NCBI GenBank assembly: GCA_946811185.2
Contig: OX328099.1
Coordinates: 67,956,714 to 68,020,713 of the forward strand
Direction: 5' to 3'
Length of the DNA stretch: 64,000 nt
DNA from: Hippopus hippopus
Lineage: Eukaryota > Mollusca > Bivalvia > Cardiida > Cardiidae
Below, piece by piece: positions 53,089 through 61,846 of this stretch; position 1 is the first letter of the stretch, and each line of letters opens with the position of its first letter. The position numbers and the translations under genes were made by a program. The notes under the pieces were generated by a model. That model ran no database searches, was not told the origin of the DNA, and saw only the letters and a program-made list of their open reading frames with translations.

Positions 53089-53487
53089 TGGCTACCCTCA
53101 TAATTTAGAACCAGACTTCCATTGAAATGCTTGATCAATTCGAATGCTATTTGTTTCTTCTACAGTGCTACCCTTTATATTGTTTTCACACCACTGGCTG
53201 CTTTCCAAAATAAAGACAGGCTGAAAAATCTTCAGCTTTGACAGAGAAATGAACTCTATCGAAACGGAAATCATCAATTTTGGTCAGCTAAGTTACTACA
53301 ATGTCATCTACCTAGCAACCGACATTCGGCAGCCATTGATTGCTCTAAGAATTGTACAGAATTTCAATTAGCAACTCAATTTGTGACTCAACACATTTTT
53401 TTCGCAGCCAAATAAAGACAAGACAATCTTTATTGACGTAAGCTGATACAGCATCTAGTCATATACATTATATACTAGTACATAATG

Positions 53488-53830
53488 CAGTATAACCTGT
53501 CCAAACCGACCCCTGGATAATCCGATCCCCTATCCATTACGGTCTGCGCTCGCGGTCCCGGCAAGTTCCTTCTTTATTTCATTATATTAATACCCAGGTA
53601 ATCCGATCCCTGTCTACATCGAATACCGACCCTAATCGCAAGGCCCAACCAAAATTTATTGCGTAAATTCCCCTAGATAATCCGATCGAATATCTGTCAT
53701 CAATCATCGATGTGTGAAATGGTTTATTGTTTGTCACAAACTGTCTATAAATCACTATACCGTTACGCGTGAATCGCTTAGTTGTTTAGGCTCGATAAGG
53801 GGAAAGTTTGAACGTAGACCCCTTCTTTTC
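53488..53830. mobile_element. Possible pogo/Tigger-like end (weak)
   Basis: CAGTATAACCTGTCCAAACC followed by repeated GATAATCCGATC at 53517, 53590 and 53675. CAGT...AACC...GATAATCCGA is the wording of Tigger-type inverted ends and their subterminal repeats (recalled). No opposite end or transposase was found. Downstream 53842-54000 has an acidic frame (ESESENETDIDSD) of unknown origin. Confidence 0.3.
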
Positions 53831-54066
53831 AGAAGAGACAGTTGTTTGACAGACATTTAAAGCAGAAAGAACAAGATGGTACTGACGAAAGCGAAAGTGA
53901 AAATGAGACTGACATTGACAGTGACCTTTGTTCTAATAATCCACTTCCGGGGTCAGAATACACGTATCAGCAAGTGCATAATCACTCTCTTGCACTACGG
54001 ATCATTCCCATTCACCTCTGTAGTTGGCTCAGAAAGTGGTCCGTCATCACGTGATATTTTCGTCAC

Positions 54067-54312
54067 GTGACCAAAACTCAAAATGGCGACATAAACGCCG
54101 GTGAAAGAAATTGTTTTGTGTGCTGTTCAAACTGCATACGGCCAATCAGACTTAGTGGTATGACATGTGAAAAAGAGGGATTTTCTGAAAAGCTTAAATG
54201 TCTTTTAAAGGACGATAATTTGTTTTTTAATCTTACAAACTTAGATCCATCGGTGTGTCGAAACTGTTGTCATCATTCATGGGCGCAGCCATCTTTTTTA
54301 CAATCGGCGTAA
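54067..54312 (+). CDS. Cys-rich open frame, possible exon
   Basis: Frame without an early ATG: RNCFVCCSNC ... LKCLL ... DPSVCRNCCHHSW, giving C-x2-C ... C-x2-C spacing like a small zinc-binding module (ZAD-like at best). Just upstream are two CACGTG sites (about 54048-54070, ATCACGTGAT and GTCACGTGAC), so it may be near a promoter. No splice signals convince me. Alternative: remnant of a transposon gene. Confidence 0.3.
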   Translation: MTKTQNGDINAGERNCFVCCSNCIRPIRLSGMTCEKEGFSEKLKCLLKDDNLFFNLTNLDPSVCRNCCHHSWAQPSFLQSA

Positions 54313-54544
54313 GATTCTGATCAGTAAAGAAGCTTGAAAAAATAGTTCCATTGTATATAGGTAAATTCATCAGTTTGAATGCACCTATAATGTATCCGGA
54401 ATCATATTTCCTTTGTCTACTTTATTATGTTACACATGAAACAGTTAAACAGTAACAAAACATGTTTTCCTCGGTTTGACAAGATTCTTGTCATTTAGCC
54501 CGTTGCAGAGATGTATGGTGAGAGTAACGAACGACAACTCTGCC

Positions 54545-54796
54545 TGCAACACGCGAAAAGGGGCATTCGGACATTTGCGTAAAGTGTCGTTTCGGATCAG
54601 CCTTCGCAGTCCGCGCAGGCTAATCCGAAACGACACTTTCCGTTTTTATGCAATTTTCTGTTTTGCGCAAGTCTACTGTAGCACAAAATCTAATGTAGTC
54701 GTAAAGTGCCGTCTCGGATTAGCCTGCGCGGACTGCGCAGGCTGATCCGAGACGACACTTTACGGAAATGTCCGAATGCCCCTTTTCACGTGTTGC
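54545..54796. repeat. Double-hairpin MITE related to family C
   Basis: Outer ends GCAACACGCGAAAAGGGGCA and, inverted, GCCCCTTTTCACGTGTTGC. Inside are two different hairpins: 54578-54640 (AAAGTGTCGTTTCGGATCAG and complement) and 54703-54765 (AAAGTGCCGTCTCGGATTAG and complement). The two hairpins are themselves arranged symmetrically, a palindrome of palindromes. Confidence 0.85.
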
Positions 54797-54894
54797 AAAC
54801 CATTTGATCTTATTACACCAGTTATCATAAGATCAACTTTTCTTTATTGTATAACTTGAAGAACGATTCCACTCCAGTTAAAAGGACATTTTCA

Positions 54895-54985
54895 GCGCCA
54901 CAGGCGAAAACAGGGGCCATTGCGGACGGCATGAATCAAGGTCAGACTGCATAGAACTTGTAGTCTGATCTTGGATTTATACCTT
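54895..54985. repeat. Family B hairpin
   Basis: GCGGACGGCATGAATCAAGG, TCAGACTGCATAGAAC and GTAGTCTGATCTTGGATTTA. Confidence 0.65.
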
Positions 54986-55099
54986 CCACTTGTTTAGAAG
55001 TTGTTTCTCTCCCTCTCTCTTTCTCTCTTTCATTCTTTTTTGTCTTTCCTCTAGCAAAAATAGGTGTTTGCACCTTACAGGGCCAAGCACAACTTTATC

Positions 55100-55640
55100 A
55101 AATTTTTAGACAATGTAAATCAAGATCAGATTGCATTTTGCAGACAATGTAGATCAAGATCAGACTGCACAGAACATGCAGTATGATCTTTGATCTACAA
55201 TGTCCTCTATTCAGTTTTATTTTCTGGCAGACTCAATTTTTAAATTGAGATGATTTGGTCTCACTGTTGGAGAAAGCGCATCTTTTTATGCTTTGATGGT
55301 TAATGTTGAAGCTGGGTTTCCGTCTGGAGATCATCTCAATGACATTGAAAGAACTAACACTTAGGCTGCTAAGCTCGACTCAATGACCTTTTGCGGACAG
55401 GGTAGATCAAGATCAGACTGCACAGAACGTGCAGTCTGATCTTCATCTACAATGTCCGTTGAGGAGGTTGTTTTTCTAAAAAAATAAAAAGTTTGAAATG
55501 GCAACATTTGGGTTTTGATTATCGGCTTGAAAGTCTTTTTTAACTTATTTAACAGGTTAAGGATTGATGGCTTTTTGTAGAAGGTTCAAATCATGATCAG
55601 GCTGCAGTGAACGTATCTTGTGATCCACAATGTCCAACGT
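55100..55640. repeat. Three family B elements in a row
   Basis: 55100-55205 (with a partial duplication of GACAATGTA(A/G)ATCAAGATC), 55365-55560 near full length (GCTGCTAAGCTCGACTC, hairpin 55402-55453, ATTATCGGCTTGAAAGTC) and a decayed one at 55575-55635. Confidence 0.75.
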
Positions 55641-56300
55641 TTGGTGATAATTATACATGTATCCTGACCTGTAAACAGCGCTTGAAATCGCAAATTCTGT
55701 CACGTTTGCCGTCCAAAGTTCTCATATGGGCACGTTTCGCTATAGTTACTGTGTTCTGGGATAGACTTGCATGTTGAGGTCATTGGCTGAGTGAAACAAA
55801 AGAACAAGCCTCTCTCTCTCTCTCTGAATTAACAAATTAACAATAAAATTTCTGAATTTGATAGTGTAGGACTATAAGCTAATTCTGGATCAACTGGAAA
55901 CACTAGAAATTACAAAAATGCAAAATATTCAAAGGAAAGTTACAAACATTTCTTGAACTGTACGAATTATGACTAATTATGTTGAAAACCACGAATATTG
56001 AAAGGAAATCTCCACCATTTAACAAAGGGAGACAAACGCATATATCCCAGCATCAAGCATTGGTTGTTGCCCTTGTATTATGACTGTACTGACTGGCACC
56101 CGTAAAATATGTAAAACCAATTAGCAACGTGGAATCGCTGGTTTATTTAAGAACTAGTAAACAACTAGCTCAAGTTTTGAGTAAATATAATAACAGAGAT
56201 ATGGGGAAAGTTTCAAGCTTTTTGCACGCCGACGATGATGCAGACGATTTTTTTCAACGATATGTCCCTCTACAAAACATCTTCGTTTTCTTCGAAAACA
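55640..56300. other. No recognised feature
   Basis: A short (CT)n at about 55812-55826; otherwise unique-looking. No coding signal accepted. Confidence 0.4.
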
Positions 56301-56310
56301 GCCTAGTTAA

Positions 56311-56490
56311 TTCTTTGCCAAATGACAAAATCTTAGACTTAACCAAATTGAAAGCATTTGCAGACGACAAATCAATGATGAACTTTGTCCGTCATAGGGT
56401 ATCAAACATTGTAGAAAAAGAGAAAATGCTGGTTACCAGCATTTTCTCCTTTTTCCGCAATGTTTTCAAAAGCCGACTTCCTCATACGCG
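56311..56490. repeat. TTAA-hairpin MITE (family A), right end lost
   Basis: TTAA 56307-56310, then TTCTTTGCCAAATGACAAAA; perfect core GCTGGTTACCAGC; ends near AAAGCCGACTTCCTC. Confidence 0.8.
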
Positions 56491-56494
56491 TTTT

Positions 56495-57510
56495 CAGCTA
56501 GCGGGTTTTTTTTTATACCCATTATATAATTATTTATGAAAGTAATCATTCTTGTAAAGCCATGCCAAAAGTTGCCCCTGACGGTTGCAAGGTTGCAAAG
56601 ATTACAACGGATACAAAATGCATTTCACTTTTGGAGGCCTTCAAAGAAATCATTGTTGTCATTTCCGGTTTTACATCGAAGACAAATCCATTGATTTTCT
56701 TCATCCCTTACACCATATATAGCTGATTCTCATTACTCCGTGAATTCTCATTTCTTCGTGAATCTATATTTGCTGGCAATATTTTATACCAGAAGCTATC
56801 TATGCCAGAGAAACATGTCGAAAATAAAATAAAAACGATTAAAAAGGTCACCTTTTTGTCTAAAACAATATTTTTTTCTGCATAATTCATTAGTTGTCTG
56901 TATGCCTACATCACAACAATTCTTTACAGCAAATTCCCATTAACGACGTATATTACAAATTTTTCTAACGGACAGATTTCTTTAAAACTTTGCACATACA
57001 AAGCTCATCATGTCTCTAGGAGATTACAGTAAAAAAAGATGTGGATCACCGTCCTCGTTTCTGAGAAATTTGCCTTTGAAAAAGGTATATACAATTCCAA
57101 AATTCAGCTTATATTGGATTTAAAGCGCCTTTCTTTAATATTCAGTTAACCAGGAAAATTACAGGAAAAATATACAAATATATATCATTTTGATGAAAAT
57201 ACATATATGTTTGCACATAAAATATAAAAAAACCTGGTTTTGAGCATGGTAAATGTACAAGTACGCATGTTATATATGGATCATTGAGTTAAAAAGAGAG
57301 ATAATTTGACCGAATTAAGGGTCAATCTTAAATAAATACATACTTTCTAACGCACAGAATTTTCTTAAAATTTCCACAATTATAGTATTTATAATTCTAA
57401 GCAACAAGAAAAAATAAAAATGGCACCTATCCGTGCTTATTTCGTCAGAAAACAAAGTTGAAGGTCACTGTGGAAGTTACTTTTTCAAGGAAAAAAAAAA
57501 AAGGGATGAA
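56495..57510. other. Gap, no recognised feature
   Basis: About 1 kb of AT-rich sequence without a repeat match or accepted coding signal. Confidence 0.45.
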
Positions 57511-57514
57511 AGCT

Positions 57515-57600
57515 CAGCAGACACAGTGGGAAAAGGAGAAATTGCTCAATAGGAGTGATTGCTCCTTTCCAACAATAATTTTCAAAGTGGAAACAGCTAT
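57515..57600. repeat. TTAA-hairpin MITE (family A), core only
   Basis: GGGAAAAGGAGAAATTGCTC and TTGCTCCTTTCCAACAATAA; tip AATAGGAGTGATT. Confidence 0.55.
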
Positions 57601-57990
57601 ACTTCCAGAGCTTTAAATTTCCTGCCTTTGTTTCCTTGTTTGGTGTGTAACGACGTGTCAGCAGCATGTTAAATATTACACGGTGATAGTTCAAAGATCC
57701 ATTTTTTTCTCTTCACTAGTATTACCCAAAGAAAGTGCTACTTGTTTCAGTGCACCAATAGTAATTCCATTATGTGCAAAAATACATAGGTGCACTTTTG
57801 ACTCAATATCCACGACAAAAATACATGCGCAGTGGGATGTGCGAGAACATTTGTCATATACGTCGTTAATAGGAAGTATGCTACAAATAAATGTGTGGTA
57901 TACTGGTCTATCCCACAGATAGATGTAAATGTATAGCTTGTGTTTGTATAACGGGACATTTATACTGCCTTGCTGTAGAACTAGCTTTTG

Positions 57991-58055
57991 TAGCGACGTG
58001 GCAGAGCGTTCGCCTTGGGACTTGGAAGTCGTAGGTTCGAATCCCGCCTGGGGAG
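57991..58055 (+). promoter_or_regulatory. tRNA-like pol III promoter inside LTR 1
   Basis: Box A-like GTGGCAGAGCG at 57998-58008 and a perfect box B GGTTCGAATCC at 58034-58044, about 30 bases apart. The D-arm and T-arm wording is tRNA-like, but the acceptor and anticodon arms do not pair, so this is not a functional tRNA gene. Confidence 0.7.
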
Positions 58056-58265
58056 GTGATGTGTCAGAACCGTTACATTGGCGCCCAACGTAATAAAGAA
58101 CTTATTTGAAAGATGGAGTAACAGAAACTGAAAGATTCGTGGACGAATCTTCTTATGGCGGGGGAATATGTAGTATAATGGTCTATCCCGCAGACAGATG
58201 TAAATGTATAGCATATGTTTGTATAAGGCGACACTTATACTGCCTAGCTATAGAGCTAGCTTTTG

Positions 58266-58330
58266 TAGCGACGTGGTAGAGCGTTCGCCTTGGAACTTGG
58301 AAGTCGTAGGTTCGAATCCCGCCTGGGGAG
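58266..58330 (+). promoter_or_regulatory. tRNA-like pol III promoter inside LTR 2
   Basis: Same block as in LTR 1 with two substitutions: box A-like GTGGTAGAGCG at 58273-58283, and box B GGTTCGAATCC unchanged at 58309-58319. It is the best-conserved part of the two repeats; most differences fall outside it. Confidence 0.7.
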
Positions 58331-58359
58331 GCTATTTGTCGGAACTGCTACAAAGGCAT

Positions 58360-58811
58360 CGGTGATAAATTTAGAGACAGTGACCTTTGACATTTGACCA
58401 CATTTGGAATGAGTCTTCTTTTTTATAAAATGATTCACGAAGGTATGGAAACGCGTCTGGTCAAATCCTGGTGCTGGTTACATGTATAGAAGCGAGTCCA
58501 CCATGAAAAACAGCTTAGATGTATTTTTCCTCGTCCAGTAATGCATTCTGAATCTTTCCCTGTCTATTGATATGCGTAAATTTAATATATGCCGTGTTTT
58601 TCATTTGAAATGAAATGGCATGAAAGTAACTGTTAGGTTCACGAAATGATGAGAAAAGAGCATATATATATTGCTAACCTTTCTATGTTTACACAGCTGA
58701 CTAACTTCCGAGACACTGTCAAGTTTTAACACCGTTTTTCTCTCTGGCAGTAAAGATTATCTTTAAGTCGGGGTTTTGTGTACGAATAAAGGCTTAAAAA
58801 ATTCAGATTCG
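58360..58811. other. No recognised feature
   Basis: Unique-looking interval between the TRIM-like element and the 3' end of the G-gamma gene. Confidence 0.45.
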
Positions 58812-58817
58812 TTTATT
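58812..58817 (-). promoter_or_regulatory. Polyadenylation signal of the G-gamma gene
   Basis: AATAAA on the minus strand, 18 bases beyond the stop codon of the G-gamma reading frame. Confidence 0.6.
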
Positions 58818-58835
58818 CAACCTGAACAAATTCAG

Positions 58836-59096
58836 TTAATGCTCGTCACAGCAGCACAACAAAATACACAGAATGGCGCACCACAGCCTGCAACATCCGA
58901 TCTTTTCGGGTTTATACGGGTTTTCGTGCGGCCTTAAAAATCCAACTAACAGCGCATCGTTCGCTGTGTGCTCTTCACAATACTGGATCAAATCTTTGAC
59001 GCTGTCTGAGACTCGACCTCTCGTCATACTGGCACTTTTTTGTAACTGTTCAACCTCTTGTCGTCGCATACGAAGTTCCTCGTGTAATTTATCCAT
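58836..59096 (-). CDS. G-protein gamma subunit, with C-terminal extension
   Basis: An 86-residue protein (known family members are about 65-75). Residues 5-65 fit the G-gamma domain, which pairs with G-beta and tethers the heterotrimer to the plasma membrane: an N-terminal coiled-coil helix (LHEELRMRRQEVEQLQKSA), then RVSDSVKDLIQYCEEH (28-43), DALL and the conserved ENPY (58-61; usually ENPF). The prenylation box CAIL is present at 73-76, exactly where the family normally ends, but translation continues with CILLCCCDEH before TAA. Prenylation therefore should fail unless the tail is removed; five clustered Cys could be palmitoylated instead (inference). There is no intron in the coding part. 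A TTTTTCAG acceptor just upstream (59136) suggests a spliced 5' leader. Confidence 0.75.
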   Translation of the reverse strand: MDKLHEELRMRRQEVEQLQKSASMTRGRVSDSVKDLIQYCEEHTANDALLVGFLRPHENPYKPEKIGCCRLWCAILCILLCCCDEH

Positions 59097-59164
59097 TTTA
59101 TTATAGACACCAAGAGGCGAAAATCAACTCCTTGACTGAAAAATATCAGTCTGCTGTGCATTAC

Positions 59165-59378
59165 ACTCTTTAATACCGAACAATTTTTTTTTTACATTCA
59201 TCCAAATTCGAAGCATTTGGAGACGACAAATTAAATATGACCCAGATGAAATTTGTCTATCGTCAGGTGGTAAAACTTTGTGGGAAAAGGAGAAAATACT
59301 GGTTACCAGTATTTTTTCCTTTCCCCACAATGTTTTCAACAGGGCCATTAAAACTCTGGATTGTTTGGCAACGGTAAA
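59165..59378. repeat. TTAA-hairpin MITE (family A) upstream of the G-gamma gene
   Basis: TACCGAACAATTTTTTTTTT left end, core ATACTGGTTACCAGTAT with the G-to-A change on both arms, right end TTTGGCAACGG. If the upstream acceptor is real this copy lies in the 5' leader intron. Confidence 0.75.
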
Positions 59379-59514
59379 AAGTACAGATATAACACATATA
59401 CGAAATAACATGTCTGAAAAAATGCATTTGAACACTAGACGAGGGTAATAAGGGGAACAAGCTCCAAAAAGAGTCAAATGAATTTTGTGCCAACTCGGAC
59501 AGTAATTTTGTTAA

Positions 59515-59690
59515 TCCTTAAAGCAATGAAACCAAATTAAGTTGTCTTTGCGGATAGTGCAGTCTGATCTTGGATCTACACGATCCGCTAATTTTTTTAC
59601 ATATTCCGGCCAAAACAACCTTGAAATGACAATATTTTGGATGTTTTTCCTCAGTGATAAGGTCCATTTCATTAATTTAGCGTTTTTAGG
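59515..59690. repeat. Family B element, right part
   Basis: GCGGATAGTGCAGTCTGATC and TTGGATCTACACGATCCGC with the left stem shortened, then GCCAAAACAACCTTGAAATG. Confidence 0.65.
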
Positions 59691-59699
59691 GTTAAAACT

Positions 59700-60170
59700 C
59701 TCTTGAAACGACTTCTCCATCTTAAAGTTTTTCTTTCTTTTTCTTTTTTATAACGGATTGTGCTTCAGGGGATCTGAAGACCATAGATTTGAAGGAAAAT
59801 GAAAATGAAAAAATCATGGCCCCCAAATCTCCGTGTTGACAGAAATTGGCGGTGGATTTCCAGTTCGATGCTTTAAAGTTATGGCAAAATTATATTCAAA
59901 TAAAAATCATTTTTACACACAATAGCATTGTCGGATTTTTCCATAGTTTGCAATTTAATGAATAAATATTGATAAAATTCTTCGAGACTTACCTTTATTA
60001 ACTGTTTCTCTGTGGCACTAGTTCGCGTGTTCCCGGATTTCCATTGACTCTTTTTGGAGCTAGTTCCCCTGATTATCAGCCATGGCACCTATGTAGAACG
60101 GGAAGCGTTGATTTTGCCTTTACTGAATGGATATCATCAAATCATTTAAACAGTTACAACAACAAAGTCC
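59700..60170. other. No recognised feature
   Basis: CT-rich run at 59735-59750; otherwise unique-looking. Confidence 0.4.
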
Positions 60171-60177
60171 GGATGTC

Positions 60178-60345
60178 AACCCTTTACCATACAATCCCGT
60201 GTTTTAGCAGCTCCTGTAACCAATTAGTTAAAAAATATCTCTTTCACGGGCAGTGTAGATCAAGATCAGACTGCACGTTCTGTGCAGTCTGATCTTGATC
60301 TACACTCTCCGCAAAAAGTCATTGAGTCGCGCTTAGCAAAGGTCG
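60178..60345. repeat. Family A left end joined to a family B hairpin
   Basis: CAACCCTTTACCATACAATC (family A end) then AAATATCTCTTTCACGGGCAG and a perfect family B hairpin at 60257-60304 (GTAGATCAAGATCAGACTGC and complement). Confidence 0.75.
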
Positions 60346-60659
60346 GATTATAGTCCAGTGCTTAACTATAAGTTAAAAAAAACAGTTACTTGGAAAGTGC
60401 TTGATTGGCACATGTTTCTGTGTGCTTGCAATTCTCGCATTTACCTGAAAAATTTTCTGTCACTGGGAATTTCTTCCTTTGCAACAATGTTTTTTTTTTA
60501 AACTGATTGGTTTGCTGCAGAATGAAAACAAGAATACTAAAAACCGTCTGCAGGTGGTATAGAGTAAATATAACTCTATTGTTTTATTAAGCGTCCACTT
60601 CCGGTTTTTAACTCTTTCAGCCACTGTCATAGGCGATAGGCGTTGAAGTGGCTATTGCA

Positions 60660-60970
60660 CGAAGCATAGATCACGATTAGGACGCAAAAAAGGTTCAGTC
60701 TGATCGTGGATCTATATTGTTTATCAAGCCTTTATGATAAAATGTTTGTGTTTCAGAATATTGTATTTTTTGCCATCGGAAGAGGTCGAGGTCATCTTAT
60801 ACTTTGCGCTGAAAGAGTTAACTCTTCACCAAACGACAATATTTTAGACTGGTCCAGATTGAAAGCATTTGCAAATGACATATCAAATTTAGCTGGTACC
60901 AGCATTTTCTTCTTCTCCCACATGGTTTTCAGAGGGTTGTTATCTCAGGGTCGTTACTTTCTCGGTCTTG
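60660..60970. repeat. Family B remnant and partial family A copy
   Basis: Family B at about 60665-60722. Family A from 60823 after TTAA 60819-60822 (CTCTTCACCAAACGACAATA), left core arm deleted, ending GGTCGTTACTTTC near 60965. Confidence 0.65.
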
Positions 60971-61199
60971 GATACCATTCGCATTTTAAGCCCAGCCTAG
61001 GATCTAGCCTTGACCAGTCGGTAATAATGTTTTATGGGGTCTCCCTTTACGGTATGTACATATGGCAAAACTATTGTAGTGTGAGTATTTAGAGAATCTG
61101 CCGACTCGCATTGTGTTCAAACTTGTTTTGTTTGTTACTAGTATTTTGTATAAAGAAACCACAATAACAATGGGAATAAAGTATTAAATCTTTTTCAGC

Positions 61200-61560
61200 G
61201 AACATCACGTCGTGTGCACGCAGTGTAACTGCCAAACGTAACGCCGTCTGCCAGACGTTTTCAATCGTGGCGCGAATCGTGGTAGTGGGAACCTAGCATA
61301 AGTACCACGTCGCCGACCTTTATCGATTGGTTATTCTGCCGTGTCGTCTTTTGGTACTGGCGTAAAGACGTCAAATATTCGTGGCGCCATCTATCTTGAA
61401 AGTGGCTGTTGAAGTTGTCTTGCGATTCGTCTTAACACCGTGTGATTGGTCGGGTGTTTGGAGGAGAGCAGTCGAGATCGGTCGTAGGAGTGGTGGTGCA
61501 ACTAGGCGGAGATTTATACCGGCCAAAATATGGAGTTTGTCAGACCAACACTGAACTCCG
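61200..61560 (-). pseudogene. BEL/Pao retrotransposon integrase C-terminal fragment
   Basis: Minus-strand translation gives HFQDRWRHEYLTSLRQY followed by QSIKVGDVVLM (about 61420-61290), the wording of the DUF5641 region at the end of BEL/Pao polyproteins. A frameshift upstream joins it to LRRIARQLQ, and another downstream joins it to RATIENVWQTALRLAVT. No protease, reverse transcriptase or LTR was found nearby, so this is an isolated 3' fragment. Confidence 0.55.
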
Positions 61561-61846
61561 AAGAACGGAGGAAATGTAAAAAATGCAACAAATACCGAAC
61601 AAAAACATGAAGCTAGTAACAGCAGCTTCACGCCTTCCTCAAGGACTGTCCAGAGATCATTTCAGCTCATGGCAGAATTTTCTCTTTAAAATTGTCGCAT
61701 AGCATTTTAAAACAATAAAAGAATGGAAGTGTAAACAAGAATACAAACAGACGTGCAGATCTCTGTCAACATGCCACACTGAAGCGACAAGTAGTCGTTA
61801 TGATACGAGTTCGTAGTATATGATGTTTCGTTGTCTTTTTTATTCG

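Larger units (their letters stand above)
57894..58352 (+). mobile_element. TRIM-like miniature LTR element with tRNA-like LTRs
   Basis: Two direct repeats of exactly 184 bp, 57894-58077 and 58169-58352, differing at about 20 positions by my count. Each starts TGT and ends ACA. The 91-bp internal part begins at once with TTGGCGCCCAACG, the form of a tRNA primer-binding site, and ends with the purine run GGCGGGGGA just before the second repeat. A perfect stem AAGATTCGT/ACGAATCTT with a 2-base loop lies at 58132-58151. Layout equals a terminal-repeat retrotransposon in miniature. No coding capacity. The 5-bp flanks (AAATG and AAGGC) do not match, so no clean target duplication is seen. Confidence 0.75.

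Noticed and set aside
57991..58330. Two tRNA genes in tandem
   Set aside because: Acceptor and anticodon arms do not pair, and both copies sit at the same place in 184-bp direct repeats.
61371..61631. 86-residue frame starting with a signal-peptide-like MKLLLLASC
   Set aside because: The BEL/Pao-like coding lies in other frames of the same stretch, and there is no splice or stop context; the hydrophobic start is likely chance.
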